64,000 bases of DNA, taken from assembly GCF_003254295.1 (NCBI RefSeq), contig NZ_QKZO01000004.1, forward strand, positions 62,001-126,000, written 5' to 3'. This stretch comes from Rhodobacter capsulatus. GTDB lineage: Bacteria > Pseudomonadota > Alphaproteobacteria > Rhodobacterales > Rhodobacteraceae. The translations under genes were made by a program, and so were the position numbers. The number at the start of each line of letters is the position of its first letter. Within the stretch, counting starts at the first letter, position 1. The notes beneath the pieces were generated by a model, which was not told where the DNA came from, made no database searches, and worked only from the letters and a program-made list of their open reading frames with translations. Below are positions 54,318 through 64,000 of the stretch, one piece after another.

Positions 54318-54356
54318 CTGATCCGGTCGCCTTTCGCCGCTTTCGTCGTTTCGGAC

Positions 54357-54382
54357 GCAACCTTTTGCCTGTCGGCCGCGTC
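54357..54382 (+). promoter_or_regulatory. candidate ECF-type promoter of the TspO-like/gpx/cry operon
   Basis: GCAACC, 16 bases, then CGTC resembles the AAC-type -35 and CGTC -10 of ECF promoters. It points toward the TspO-like gene about 100 bases downstream and could be a target of the adjacent sigma factor. The match is short and needs transcript data. Confidence 0.3.
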
Positions 54383-54481
54383 TTGTCAAAAGAAGAATGA
54401 CACGAGCCCGGCCGCGATGACAATCGCCCCGGTTGCGCTTGTCGCTTCGGACGCGCAGGATGGTGAAAACGGAGGACATGG

Positions 54482-55204
54482 ATGGACCGCAGGCTGCTTG
54501 CGCCCCTGGTGCTGATCACGACGCTGACCTTTGCCGGATCGCCGTTCCTGACCGACGGCTTTCGCGGCTTCACGCCGTCGCAATTCCCGGTCGTGGCGGA
54601 TCGTTGGCCGGTGCAGCCGATCGGCTGGGCGTTCTCGATCTGGGGGGCGATCTATCTTTGGCTGATCGCCGGGGCGGCTTACGGGCTGGTCCGGGCCTGG
54701 CGGGACGAGGGCTGGCAAGAGATGCGCCCGGCGCTGATCCTGTCGCTGGCGGTGGGCAGTTTCTGGATCACCGTGGCGAATTTGCAGCCGGTTCTGGCGA
54801 CGGTGATGCTGATCTTCATGGCGGCGACCGCGATTGCGGCGTTTTTGCGCGCGCCAAGGGGCCGAGGCGGGGCCGGGCTTTGGGGCGCGGGGCCGGTCGG
54901 GCTTTATGCGGGCTGGGTGACGGCGGCCTGCGGTGTCGCCATCGCCATCACGCTGGGCGGGCAGGGGGTCTTGACCGGCCAGCAGGCGGCCTATCTGTCG
55001 CTGACCGGCGTCACCCTGACCGCGCTTGTGGTCGTCTGGCGCCGCCCCGATGTGCCAAGCTACGCCTTTGGCGCGGGCTGGGCGCTGTTTGGGGTGATCG
55101 TGTCGAATGCCCGGGCGGGGGACTGGCCGGTGCTCGCTCTCGCCCTTGTCGGGCTTTTGCTTGTCGCGGCAACGCTTCTTTTGCGCAGGAGGAAACTGCA
55201 ATGA
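54482..55204 (+). CDS. TspO/MBR-related membrane protein
   Basis: The product has 240 residues with about seven hydrophobic segments. PIGWAFSIWGAIYLWLIAGAAY resembles the longer tryptophan-rich sensory-protein relatives (F-S-I-W-G motif) more than classical 160-residue TspO. Function is unknown. GGAGGACATGG places the start shortly after the ribosome site. Its TGA overlaps the start of the glutathione peroxidase gene, so the two are coupled. It is divergent from the ECF sigma gene. Confidence 0.65.
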   Translation: MDRRLLAPLVLITTLTFAGSPFLTDGFRGFTPSQFPVVADRWPVQPIGWAFSIWGAIYLWLIAGAAYGLVRAWRDEGWQEMRPALILSLAVGSFWITVANLQPVLATVMLIFMAATAIAAFLRAPRGRGGAGLWGAGPVGLYAGWVTAACGVAIAITLGGQGVLTGQQAAYLSLTGVTLTALVVVWRRPDVPSYAFGAGWALFGVIVSNARAGDWPVLALALVGLLLVAATLLLRRRKLQ

Positions 55205-55752
55205 AACTCAAGCTGATGGCGGCCGCGGTGCTGAGCGGCTTCGGCGCCTTTGCCGCCCCCGCTGCCCGCGCGACCGAGGCCGAGGCGCCGACCTTCACCT
55301 TTGTCTCGATCGAAGGCGGCGTGATCGACACCGCCGCTTATCGCGGCCATCCGGTGCTGGTCGTGAACACGGCGTCGCTGTGCGGCTTCACCCCGCAGCT
55401 CGAGGGGCTGCAGGCCTTGCACAAGATCTGGGGGCCGAAGGGGTTGATCGTGCTCGCCGTGCCCTCGGATGATTTCAAGCAGGAGCTGGAGAGCGGCAAG
55501 GACGTGTCGGAATTCTGCACCCTGACCTATGGGCTGACGGTGCCGATGACCGATATCACCCCGGTTCTGGGCGAGGGCGCGCATCCGTTCTTCAAATGGC
55601 TGAAGGAGACGCAGGGCTTCGTGCCGCGCTGGAATTTCAACAAGGTGCTGCTGGATGGCGAGGGCCGGGTGGTCGCCACCTGGGGCTCGATGACGAAGCC
55701 CGAAAGCAGCGCGATCCGCGCCTCCTTCGAACCGCTTCTGCCGGGGGCGTAA
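55201..55752 (+). CDS. secreted glutathione peroxidase-family protein
   Basis: The product has 183 residues with a signal peptide (about residues 1-22, ending AARATEA). The peroxidatic Cys is in VVNTASLCGFTPQLEGLQ, and the conserved W-N-F-N-K is in VPRWNFNKVLLDGEG. It is a Cys-type enzyme that probably uses thioredoxin or glutathione to reduce lipid or other peroxides in the periplasm. The open frame upstream is in the TspO-like gene, in another phase. It is followed immediately by the DUF2256 gene. Confidence 0.88.
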   Translation: MKLKLMAAAVLSGFGAFAAPAARATEAEAPTFTFVSIEGGVIDTAAYRGHPVLVVNTASLCGFTPQLEGLQALHKIWGPKGLIVLAVPSDDFKQELESGKDVSEFCTLTYGLTVPMTDITPVLGEGAHPFFKWLKETQGFVPRWNFNKVLLDGEGRVVATWGSMTKPESSAIRASFEPLLPGA

Positions 55753-55893
55753 GTGGCGAAGATGCTGCGCAAGGGCGATCTGGCGCAAAAGATCTGCGCC
55801 GGATGCGGCCGCCCGTTCAGCTGGCGCAAGAAATGGGCGCGGGACTGGGAGAACGTCCGGTTCTGCTCTGACCGCTGCCGCCGCGCGCGATGA
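55753..55893 (+). CDS. small DUF2256 zinc-ribbon-like protein
   Basis: The product has 46 residues from GTG 55753, directly after the gpx stop. The sequence runs [20 protein letters not shown] and then [20 protein letters not shown], ending RCRRAR. The C-x2-C and C-x3-C pairs with the W-R-K-K-W-x-R core are the DUF2256 signature. Such genes very often sit beside iron-sulphur cryptochrome/photolyase genes, as here, where its stop overlaps the next ATG. The role is unknown. Confidence 0.85.
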   Translation: MAKMLRKGDLAQKICAGCGRPFSWRKKWARDWENVRFCSDRCRRAR

Positions 55894-57446
55894 GGCTGGT
55901 TTTTATCCTGGGCGATCAGCTGACGCGGGGGATCGCGTCTTTGGACGGGATCGAGCCCACGCGGGATGTGGTGCTGATGGTCGAGGTCGCGGCCGAGGCG
56001 ACCTATGTGCGCCATCACAAGCAGAAGCTGCTGCTGGTCCTGTCGGCGATGCGGCATTTCGCGGATGAGCTGCGCGCCGAAGGGATCACCGTCGATTACG
56101 TGCGGCTGGACGATCCGGGCAATCTGCAGGATTTCACCGGCGAACTGGCCCGGGCGGTGGCGCGGCACCGGCCCGAGGCCGTGGTGGTCACCCATCCGGG
56201 CGAATGGCGGGTGCTGCAGCTGATGCGGGGCTGGGCCGAGGGGATCGGTGTGCCGGTCGAGATCCGCGAGGACGACCGTTTCCTGTGTTCCCCCGCCGAA
56301 TTTGCGCGGCTGACGGCGGCGGGCAAGACCGGGCGGATGGAATATTTCTACCGCGAGATGCGGCGGCGCACCGGGCTTTTGATGGAGGGGGCGAAACCCC
56401 TTGGCGGCAAATGGAATTTCGACGCCGAGAACCGCAAGGCCCTGCCGCGCGGCCATCAAGGCCCGCAGCGCAAACGCTTCGTCCCGGATGCGCTGACGGC
56501 CGAGGTGATGGCGCTGGTCGAGGCGCGGTTTGGCGATCACTTTGGCAGGCTTGATCGCTTCGGCTGGCCGGTGACGCGCACTGAGGCGCTTTTGGCGCTG
56601 GATGATTTCTTGACCGTGCTGCCCGCTTTTGGCGACTGGCAGGATGCGATGCAGGCGGGCGAGGATTTCCTCTATCATGCCCTGATCGCGCCCGCGCTGA
56701 ACATCGGTCTTCTGACCGCGCTCGAGGTCGCGCAGGCGGCCGAGGCGGAATATCACGCGGGCAGGGCGCCCCTGAACGCGGTCGAGGGCTTCATCCGGCA
56801 GGTGATCGGCTGGCGCGAATTCGTGCGCGGGATCTATTGGACCGGGATGCCGGGCTATGCGGCGACGAATGCGCTGAATGCGGTGCGGCCGCTTCCGGCC
56901 TTCTACTGGACCGGCGAAACGCGGATGCGCTGTCTGGCCGAGGTGATCCGGGGCACGCGCGACAATGCCTATGCGCATCATATTCAACGGCTGATGATGA
57001 CGGGGAATTTCGCGCTTCTGGCCGGGATCGCGCCCGGCCAGATCGAGGACTGGTATCTGGCCGTCTATGCGGACGCCTTCGAGTGGGTCGAACTGCCGAA
57101 TGTGCACGGGATGGTGGCCCATGCCGATGGCGGGCGGCTGGGGTCGAAACCGTATGCGGCGGCGGCGGCCTATATCGGGCGGATGTCGGATTACTGCCGC
57201 GGTTGCGGCTATGATGCCAAGGCGCGGACCGGGCGGAACGCCTGTCCGATGAATTATCTGTACTGGAATTTCCTGATCACCCATCAGGACCGGTTCGGAA
57301 AGAACCCCCGGATGGCGCTGCCCTACAAGGCGCTTGCGGCGATGGGGGAGGGGGAGCGGGCGGCAATTGTCTCCGAGGCCGAGGGGTTCTTCGCGCGGAT
57401 GGACGGGCCCGAGGCGCCGTCGGGGCAGTTGTCGCTGGGGGTGTAA
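55890..57446 (+). CDS. iron-sulphur bacterial cryptochrome/(6-4) photolyase
   Basis: The product has 518 residues. The N-terminal Rossmann domain ([18 protein letters not shown]) and the helical FAD domain belong to the FeS-BCP (CryPro) group. The four cluster cysteines are visible: one in [10 protein letters not shown] and three in [20 protein letters not shown]. Related proteins, CryB of R. sphaeroides and PhrB of Agrobacterium, regulate photosynthesis genes or repair (6-4) photoproducts. It is coupled to DUF2256 by ATGA. Confidence 0.92.
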   Translation: MRLVFILGDQLTRGIASLDGIEPTRDVVLMVEVAAEATYVRHHKQKLLLVLSAMRHFADELRAEGITVDYVRLDDPGNLQDFTGELARAVARHRPEAVVVTHPGEWRVLQLMRGWAEGIGVPVEIREDDRFLCSPAEFARLTAAGKTGRMEYFYREMRRRTGLLMEGAKPLGGKWNFDAENRKALPRGHQGPQRKRFVPDALTAEVMALVEARFGDHFGRLDRFGWPVTRTEALLALDDFLTVLPAFGDWQDAMQAGEDFLYHALIAPALNIGLLTALEVAQAAEAEYHAGRAPLNAVEGFIRQVIGWREFVRGIYWTGMPGYAATNALNAVRPLPAFYWTGETRMRCLAEVIRGTRDNAYAHHIQRLMMTGNFALLAGIAPGQIEDWYLAVYADAFEWVELPNVHGMVAHADGGRLGSKPYAAAAAYIGRMSDYCRGCGYDAKARTGRNACPMNYLYWNFLITHQDRFGKNPRMALPYKALAAMGEGERAAIVSEAEGFFARMDGPEAPSGQLSLGV

Positions 57447-57587
57447 GTCGTTTCGGGCGGATCAGGAAAGGCACTGCCTTTCCCCGCCCGGTGCGCACGG
57501 GCTGCGGCAGGACCGTTTCCCCAAGTGCGACAGAGGGCAGCGCCTGCCCCGGTGGGCGAGAAGCGCCCGCCGAGGGCGGGGCGGGCG

Positions 57588-57617
57588 CTGACCGAGGGCC
57601 TTTGGGCCCTCGGTCAG
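57588..57617. terminator. hairpin in the cryptochrome/peptide-transporter convergent gap
   Basis: A perfect 13-bp stem (CTGACCGAGGGCC with GGCCCTCGGTCAG) with a TTTG loop. It stands in a 222-base gene-free gap and probably terminates the rightward cryptochrome operon. Confidence 0.6.
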
Positions 57618-57637
57618 ACAGGGGGATATGGTGCGTC

Positions 57638-57661
57638 TGGCCGAGGCGATGGCCTCGGCCA
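57638..57661 (-). terminator. hairpin after the last permease gene
   Basis: A perfect 10-bp stem (TGGCCGAGGC with GCCTCGGCCA) and GATG loop, seven bases after the permease stop codon. It is the likely 3' end of the leftward transporter operon. Confidence 0.6.
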
Positions 57662-57668
57662 AGACCGA

Positions 57669-58577
57669 TCAGCGGCCGCGGATGCGCGGATCCAGCGCGT
57701 CGCGCAGACCGTCGCCGATGTAGTTCACGCTCAGCACCGTCAGCGAGATCGCGATGCCGGGCAGGATCACCCGCCAGGGGTAAAGCTGGATCTGATCGAC
57801 GGCATCGAACAGAAGCCGCCCCCAGGTCGGGAAGTCCGGCGGGAAGCCGAGGCCCAGGAACGACAGCGCCGATTCCGTGATGATCGCCGAGGCGATGCCG
57901 AGCGTCGCCGACACCATGATCGGGCTCATGACGTTGGGCAGGATGTGGCGCAGCACGAGCCGATGCGAGGGCGTGCCGATCGAGCGCGCCGCCAGCACGA
58001 ATTCACGCTCCTTCAGCGCCAGCACCTCGCCGCGCACGATCCGCGCCGTCTGCATCCACGACGTCGCCCCGATCGCGGTGACGATCAGAAGGAAGATCCC
58101 GCCCTCGGGGCCGAAGCCCTTCGACAAGGGCTCGCGGAACAGCGTCACCATCAACAGCAGCAAGGGGAGCAGCGGCAGCGCCAGGAAGAGGTCGGTGAGC
58201 CGCATCAGATGCCCGTCAAGGCGCCTGAAATAACCCGCCAGCACGCCGATGGCGGCGCCGAGGAAGATCGAGAGCGACATCGCGGTGAGCCCGACCGAAA
58301 TCGAGACCTTGCCCCCCGCCATCATCCGCGCGAGCAGATCCCGGCCCAGCTGGTCGGTGCCCAGGGGATGGGCAAGCGAGAAGCCCTTGTTGCGGGCGCG
58401 GAAATCGACATAGGTCGGGTCGATGTGCCAGATGAGCGGCCCGATCAGGATCAGGCCGAGGATCGCGACGAAGATCGTCAGGCCGACCAGCGCGCCCTTG
58501 TGGGTCTTGAACTGGTCCCAGACATCCCACCACTGGTTGCGCGGCGGGCGGATTTTGGCAGCGGTGGTGTCAGTCAT
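57669..58577 (-). CDS. peptide ABC transporter permease (DppC/OppC-like)
   Basis: The product has 302 residues with about six membrane helices. The DppC/OppC N-terminal extension (QWWDVWDQFKTHKGALVGL) and the EAA loop (EREFVLAARSIGTPSHRLVLRHILPN) that docks on the ATPase are visible. It pairs with the DppB-like permease, whose end it overlaps by eight bases. The substrate is not predictable beyond oligopeptide-type. Confidence 0.9.
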   Translation of the reverse strand: MTDTTAAKIRPPRNQWWDVWDQFKTHKGALVGLTIFVAILGLILIGPLIWHIDPTYVDFRARNKGFSLAHPLGTDQLGRDLLARMMAGGKVSISVGLTAMSLSIFLGAAIGVLAGYFRRLDGHLMRLTDLFLALPLLPLLLLMVTLFREPLSKGFGPEGGIFLLIVTAIGATSWMQTARIVRGEVLALKEREFVLAARSIGTPSHRLVLRHILPNVMSPIMVSATLGIASAIITESALSFLGLGFPPDFPTWGRLLFDAVDQIQLYPWRVILPGIAISLTVLSVNYIGDGLRDALDPRIRGR

Positions 58578-59577
58578 AGCGGATCCGGGGATCGAGGATG
58601 CCGTAAAGCAGGTCGGCGATCAGGTTGAAAAGCACGATCAGCACGGCGAAGATGAAGGTCAGCGTCATCACCATCGGCAGGTCGTTGGCGTGGATGGCCA
58701 GGATCAGCTGCTGGCCGAGCCCGTTCACCTTGAACACCTGTTCGGTGATGATCGCGCCCCCGAAGATCGAGGGCACGCCGAGCGCGATCACGGTCACGAC
58801 CGGAATGAGCGAGTTGCGCAGCACGTGGATCAGCACGACGACGCGCTCGGTCAGGCCCTTGGCGCGGGCGGTGCGGACGTAATCCTGGCCGAGGTTGTCG
58901 AGCATCGACGAGCGCATGAAACGCGAGATCTGCGCCGCGTTGAAGAGCGACAGCACCGTGACCGGCATCACCATCTGCCGGAGCTGCTTGGTGAAGCTTT
59001 CCCAGTCGGTGACCTGCAGCGTGGTGTCATAGACCATCGGGAACCATTGCAGCTTGACCGCGAAGATCACGATCAGGACGACGCCGGTGAAGAAGGTCGG
59101 CACCGAAAAGCCGATCATCGAGATGAAAGTGCCGAGGTTGTCGAACCAGGAATATTGCCGATAGGCCGAGAGGATGCCGATCGGCACGGCGATCAGCACG
59201 CCGATCACATAGGCCGAGCCGACGACGATCAGCGTCTGCGGCATGCGCTCGGCGATGATGTCCATCACCGGCTGGCGCGACTGGAACGAGATCACGCGTT
59301 GCATGTCATCGGCCAGATGCGTGCCGAAGAGCGTGTCGATGAGATGCATCGGCTCGATCCAGAACATCTGCTTGAGCCAGAGGAAATAGCGCACATACCA
59401 CGATGCATCGAGGCCGAGCGCGGTCCGCATCTTCGCCTTCACTTCTGGCGGCACGGTCAGGGGAACCTCGCCCAGGGGGTCGCCGGGGGCGGCCTCCAGA
59501 AGCAGGAAGATCACCAGAGAAATGATCAGAAGCGTCGGGATCGCAATCAGCAATCGTCGCATCGTATACTGGAACAT
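58570..59577 (-). CDS. peptide ABC transporter permease (DppB/OppB-like)
   Basis: The product has 335 residues from ATG 59577 (MFQYTMRRLLIAIPTLL), the typical family start. It has six helices and an EAA loop GQDYVRTARAKGLTERVVVLIHVLRN. Upstream codons in the same frame encode only Gly/Pro/Arg across the hairpin region and are not used. It is separated from the binding-protein gene by two strong hairpins. Confidence 0.9.
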   Translation of the reverse strand: MFQYTMRRLLIAIPTLLIISLVIFLLLEAAPGDPLGEVPLTVPPEVKAKMRTALGLDASWYVRYFLWLKQMFWIEPMHLIDTLFGTHLADDMQRVISFQSRQPVMDIIAERMPQTLIVVGSAYVIGVLIAVPIGILSAYRQYSWFDNLGTFISMIGFSVPTFFTGVVLIVIFAVKLQWFPMVYDTTLQVTDWESFTKQLRQMVMPVTVLSLFNAAQISRFMRSSMLDNLGQDYVRTARAKGLTERVVVLIHVLRNSLIPVVTVIALGVPSIFGGAIITEQVFKVNGLGQQLILAIHANDLPMVMTLTFIFAVLIVLFNLIADLLYGILDPRIRYD

Positions 59578-59618
59578 CGGCGCCTCGGCTCGTCTCTCTT
59601 TCCTTCGGGGGGGTGGCG

Positions 59619-59688
59619 GGGGGGGGCGCCGGGCCTGCGGCCCGGCGCCCCCCCCGCCCAGGTCGGACCGGCCCTGCCGGTCCGACCT
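59619..59688 (-). terminator. double hairpin between binding-protein and permease genes
   Basis: In transcript order there is a 12-bp stem (59660-59671 with 59677-59688) and a 17-bp almost all G-C stem (59619-59635 with 59639-59655), followed by CCACCCCCCCGAAGGAAAG. It probably stabilises the binding-protein mRNA and reduces read-through into the permeases. Confidence 0.7.
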
Positions 59689-59708
59689 CACGGTCTCTTA
59701 TTCCGCGA

Positions 59709-61412
59709 TCACTTCGCCTGCGACCAGTCGGCCACGTTCCAGTATTCGCTGTCCCAGGCGTTCATCTCGACGCCGAGAAGCGTGTTCGACACCGCCGAGA
59801 AGCGGGCGCGGTTCGCCAGCGGTACCGTCACCATCGCATCCTTGGTCACCATGTCGTTCAGCGTCTTGATCATGTCGGCGCGTTTGCCCGCATCGGCGGT
59901 CGTCAGCATCTCCTTGATCAGCGCATCGTAATCCGGGTTGCAGAAGCGCGGGATGTTTTCCCCCTGCCACTGATCCTCGGGCTTGGGCGCCTTTTCGCAG
60001 GTCAGCTGCGCCAGATAGGCTTGCGGATCGGTGCCGTCCCATTCGTTGGCGAACATCTGCACATCGGCGTAGAATTTCTGGAACGTGTCGGGCGAGCCCG
60101 CATCGCCGCCGAAGAAGACCGAGGGGTCGATCTGTTTCAGCTCGACCTCGATGCCGACATCGTTCCACCATTGCTTGATCATCGCCTGGAAGTTCTGCCG
60201 GATCGGGTTGACCGAGGTCTGGAACACCAGGCTCAGTTTCTTGCCGTCCTTGTCGCGGATGCCGTCGCCGTCGGTATCGGTCCAGCCCGCCTCATCGAGC
60301 AGCTTCTTCGCCCCGTCGACATCCTGCGTCAGGCAGCCGGTGTTGTCCGAGGCGAACATCTCGGGCGCGGGCACCAGGTTGCAGGTCGGCCGCGCGGCCT
60401 CGCCATAGCCGATTTCGACCAGCAGCGAGCGGTCGATCGCCATCGACAGCGCCTGCCGCACGCGCAGGTCCGAGAACACCGGATGCGGATGCTTGGTGGT
60501 CGAGCGCTCGCCCTCGGGCTGCGCCGAGGAGGGGTCGGTCATGTTCAGCTCCAGCCGCTCGACCAGCCCGCCGTAAGCGTTCATGAACTTGCCCTTGCCG
60601 GCGGCGATCATCTGCGCCTGCACTTCGGGCTCGATCTGGGTGTTCCAGCCGTAATCGTATTCGGCCGTCTCCATCACGGCGCGCGCCGTCGACATCGCGT
60701 CGTTGCCGCCCTTGAGCGTCGCACGGGCGAAGGCAGGCTTGGCCGGATCGCGGTAATGGGGGTTCGCCTCGAACACCGCCACGTCATTGGTCTTGAAGTC
60801 GGTGATCCTGAACGGGCCGGTGCCGATCGGCATGAAGTTCGCCTCGGTGCAGCTCGAGGCATTGGCGCCCAGGCATTTCTCGAACTGCTTCTTCTGCAGG
60901 ATCGGTGCCAGCGCGCCGACGAAAGCGGAATAGGGGTTCGTCTTCGGCTTCAGGAAGGTGATCTTCACGGTCAGCGGATCGACGGCTTCGATCTTCTCGA
61001 TGCCCTCGAATTTCGACAGCTGCGCGCAGCCGCCCGCCGGATCCATGCAATATTGCCCGGTGAAGACCACGTCATCGGCGGTGAAATCGCTGCCGTCCGA
61101 CCATTTCACGCCGGGCAGCAGTTTCCAGGTGATGGTCTTGCCATCAGCCGAGACGCCGCCGTTTTCCAGCGTCGGGATCTCCGCGGCGAGGCGGGCCATC
61201 AGCGTGCCATCGGGCTTGTAGGAGGCCAGCGGCTCCGAGACCATCGAGGAGGCGTTGATGTCCTTGGTGCCCGAGGACAGGTACTGGTTCATCGTCGAGG
61301 CGGCCTGCGACTGGATGATCTTTAGCTCACCGTCGGCACCGCGTTCGGCGAATGCGGCGGGCGCAAAGGCCAGCAGGGCCGCGGCCCCCATCAAAGCGGT
61401 CTTGAGTTTCAT
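59709..61412 (-). CDS. periplasmic peptide-binding protein of an ABC transporter
   Basis: The product has 567 residues with a signal peptide (MKLKTALMGAAALLAFAPAAFA). Family 5 extracellular solute-binding features include the region VKWSDGSDFTADDVVFT and a large C-terminal lobe. It captures the substrate for the adjacent permeases and ATPases. The acidic DTDGDGIRDKDGKK stretch is a calcium-binding-like insertion. The ligand is unknown (peptides, or other family 5 substrates such as nickel or glycosides). Confidence 0.9.
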   Translation of the reverse strand: MKLKTALMGAAALLAFAPAAFAERGADGELKIIQSQAASTMNQYLSSGTKDINASSMVSEPLASYKPDGTLMARLAAEIPTLENGGVSADGKTITWKLLPGVKWSDGSDFTADDVVFTGQYCMDPAGGCAQLSKFEGIEKIEAVDPLTVKITFLKPKTNPYSAFVGALAPILQKKQFEKCLGANASSCTEANFMPIGTGPFRITDFKTNDVAVFEANPHYRDPAKPAFARATLKGGNDAMSTARAVMETAEYDYGWNTQIEPEVQAQMIAAGKGKFMNAYGGLVERLELNMTDPSSAQPEGERSTTKHPHPVFSDLRVRQALSMAIDRSLLVEIGYGEAARPTCNLVPAPEMFASDNTGCLTQDVDGAKKLLDEAGWTDTDGDGIRDKDGKKLSLVFQTSVNPIRQNFQAMIKQWWNDVGIEVELKQIDPSVFFGGDAGSPDTFQKFYADVQMFANEWDGTDPQAYLAQLTCEKAPKPEDQWQGENIPRFCNPDYDALIKEMLTTADAGKRADMIKTLNDMVTKDAMVTVPLANRARFSAVSNTLLGVEMNAWDSEYWNVADWSQAK

Positions 61413-61480
61413 GCGTCCTCTCCTTCATGGATGCAGGGATCACGTGTGCTCGGGCTCTTGCCCGCGTGTCACGCCGCCGT

Positions 61481-62471
<991 letters not shown>

Positions 62472-62479
<8 letters not shown>

Positions 62480-63497
62480 CGGCTTTCTCCGTCACTTCCC
62501 GGCGCGGGGCATTCGTTTCGAAATCCCAAAAACAGGCCGCATCATGGCCCGGCCCCACCTCATACCGCGCCGGATTGGCGGCATCGCAGGCGGCAAAGCG
62601 CAAGGAACAGCGGTCGCGGAACGGGCAGGCGGTGGGGGCGGCGCGCAGGATCGGCGGCTGGCCCTCGATCACGTTCAGTTTCTCGGCCCGCTCGCCGCGC
62701 ACCGAGGGCACCGTTTGCAACAGCGCCCGCGTATAGGGGTGGCGGGGCTTGGCGAAGACTTCCTTGACCGTGCCATGTTCGACGATCTGGCCGCCATACA
62801 TGACCATGATCCGGTCGGCGATGCCTGCGATCACGCCCAGATCATGGGTGATCCAGACAATCGCCATGCCCAGTTTCTGGCGAAGATCCTTCACCAGTTC
62901 CAGGATTTGCGCCTGAATCGTCACGTCAAGCGCGGTCGTGGGTTCATCCGCGATCAAGACCTTCGGGTCACAGGCGAGCGCAATCGCGATCATCACCCGC
63001 TGCCGCATGCCCCCCGAAAACTGGTGCGGGAAATCCTTCAGCCGCCGCCCGGCATCGGGGATGCCCACAAGCTCCAGCAGTTCCTGCGCCCGGACCTGCG
63101 CCTGCGGCTTGGTCATCCCCATGTGCTTCATCAGCGGCTCGCGCAGCTGATAGCCCACGGTGAAGACCGGGTTGAGCGAGGTCATCGGGTCCTGAAAGAT
63201 GAAGCCGACGCCGGGGCCGCGCACCGCGCGCAGCTGCGCGGGGGTGCATTTGAGCAGGTCAAGCCCGTCAAACATCACCCGGCCCTCGCGCACCTCGGCG
63301 GGGGGGCTGGGCAGAAGCCCGATCAGCGACATCATGGTGACGGATTTGCCGGACCCCGACTCGCCGACCACGCCCAGCAATTCGCCGGGCTTCAGATCGA
63401 ACGAGACGGAATTGACCGCATGCACCTCGCCGCCACGGGTGCGAAAAATGGTCTTGAGGTTCGTCACCTCGAGCACGGGCTGCGCGCCGTTGCGCAT
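62472..63497 (-). CDS. peptide ABC transporter ATPase (DppD/OppD-like)
   Basis: The product has 341 residues from ATG 63497 ([18 protein letters not shown]), with GGGGGA upstream; a 19-codon longer start is less likely. It has Walker A GESGSGKS, signature [14 protein letters not shown], Walker [13 protein letters not shown] and the C-terminal Cys segment ([16 protein letters not shown]). It is the first gene of the leftward transporter operon. Confidence 0.92.
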
Positions 63498-63698
63498 TGC
63501 GTCCCCCAGTCTTTGACTTGCGCCGTTTTCCGGCGTTGTTCTGCGTTTCTTCACGGATAGGTGAAGATATTTGACCGATTGTTAGAGATTTTCGCGCCCA
63601 GTGCAAGCGCTAACGCGGCGGCAGCCCTGCGCGCGCCGGGCTTGACCTTGCGGCCGCGCCGGTCAAGCCTGCACCATCCCGACCCGAAGGAGCTGCCG

Positions 63699-64000
63699 AT
63701 GCCGTTTGTGATTTCGCTCAAGGACCCGGTCCGTTTTTCCGCCGCCCTGCCTGAGGCCGCCGATGTGGTGGTGGTGGGCGCGGGCATCGCCGGGGTGATG
63801 GCGGCTCATTTTCTTGCGCTGGCCGGGCGTCGGGTCGTGGTTTTGGAAAAGGGCCGGGTCGCGGGCGAGCAATCTTCGCGAAACTGGGGTTGGATCCGGC
63901 AACAGGGCCGTGATCCCGCCGAATTGCCGATCATGCAGGAGGCGATGCGGCTGTGGGAGGGGCTCGCCGCCGAGCTCGGCCCCGAGCTGGGCTTTCGCCG
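63699..64000 (+). CDS. FAD-dependent oxidoreductase (DAO family), partial, 3' end outside window
   Basis: About 100 N-terminal residues are present from ATG 63699, with GAAGGAG upstream. The dinucleotide-binding motif is DVVVVGAGIAGVMAAHFLALAGRRVVVLEKG, followed by EQSSRNWGWIRQQGRDPAELP, typical of the D-amino-acid/glycine oxidase-like group. The substrate is unknown. It is divergent from the peptide transporter, so it may act on an imported amine or amino acid. The 201-base gap between them shows no other gene. Confidence 0.82.
   Translation, partial: MPFVISLKDPVRFSAALPEAADVVVVGAGIAGVMAAHFLALAGRRVVVLEKGRVAGEQSSRNWGWIRQQGRDPAELPIMQEAMRLWEGLAAELGPELGFR

Overview
The window is GC-rich alphaproteobacterial DNA and carries an essentially complete purple-bacterial photosynthesis gene cluster (about 7.3-52.4 kb). 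Gene content, order, protein lengths (for example BchL 304, BchB 525, BchN 424, BchI 350, LhaA 477, PufX 78 residues) and presence of PufQ, PufX, AerR and CrtJ match Rhodobacter capsulatus or a very close relative. This assignment is from recognition of the proteins, not from a database search.

Left flank (1-7.2 kb): a cell-envelope module read leftward (eptA, dgkA and a partial Kdo-transferase-like gene), a divergent PmrAB-like two-component system, a UbiB/ABC1-family kinase, a NifX-like protein with a Cys/His-rich tail, and a secreted LprI-like protein.

Photosynthesis cluster. Leftward: bchF-N-B-H-L-M-lhaA-puhA-puhB-puhC-(small ORF)-puhE, a superoperon with repeated 4-base ATGA overlaps that runs from bacteriochlorophyll synthesis into the reaction-centre H subunit and its assembly factors. 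Rightward: aerR and crtJ (ppsR), the cobalamin-dependent antirepressor and the redox-responsive repressor, then bchE-J-G-orf428-bchP-idi. Leftward: crtA-bchI-D-O. Rightward: crtI-crtB-tspO(crtK). Leftward: crtD-crtC. Rightward: crtE-crtF, then bchC-X-Y-Z-pufQ-B-A-L-M-X-dxs. Six exact TGT-N12-ACA palindromes (CrtJ/PpsR operator consensus) lie at the bchF, bchE, crtA/crtI, crtD/crtE and bchC promoters, two of them in tandem at bchC. Precursor supply (dxs, idi), carotenoid synthesis to spheroidenone, bacteriochlorophyll a synthesis, and light-harvesting 1/reaction-centre structural and assembly genes are therefore physically and regulatorily linked. No acsF was seen, so BchE is the only ring-E cyclase in the window.

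Right flank (52.4-64 kb): a PAS-like protein with a C-terminal four-cysteine site follows dxs. Then comes a stress module: an ECF sigma factor and membrane anti-sigma factor (leftward), divergent from a TspO-related membrane protein, a secreted glutathione peroxidase, a 46-residue DUF2256 protein and an iron-sulphur cryptochrome/photolyase. Next is a complete leftward peptide ABC transporter (two ATPases, binding protein, two permeases), and the window ends inside a rightward FAD-dependent oxidoreductase. Strong hairpins mark several 3' ends and the classic puf and puh intercistronic regions.
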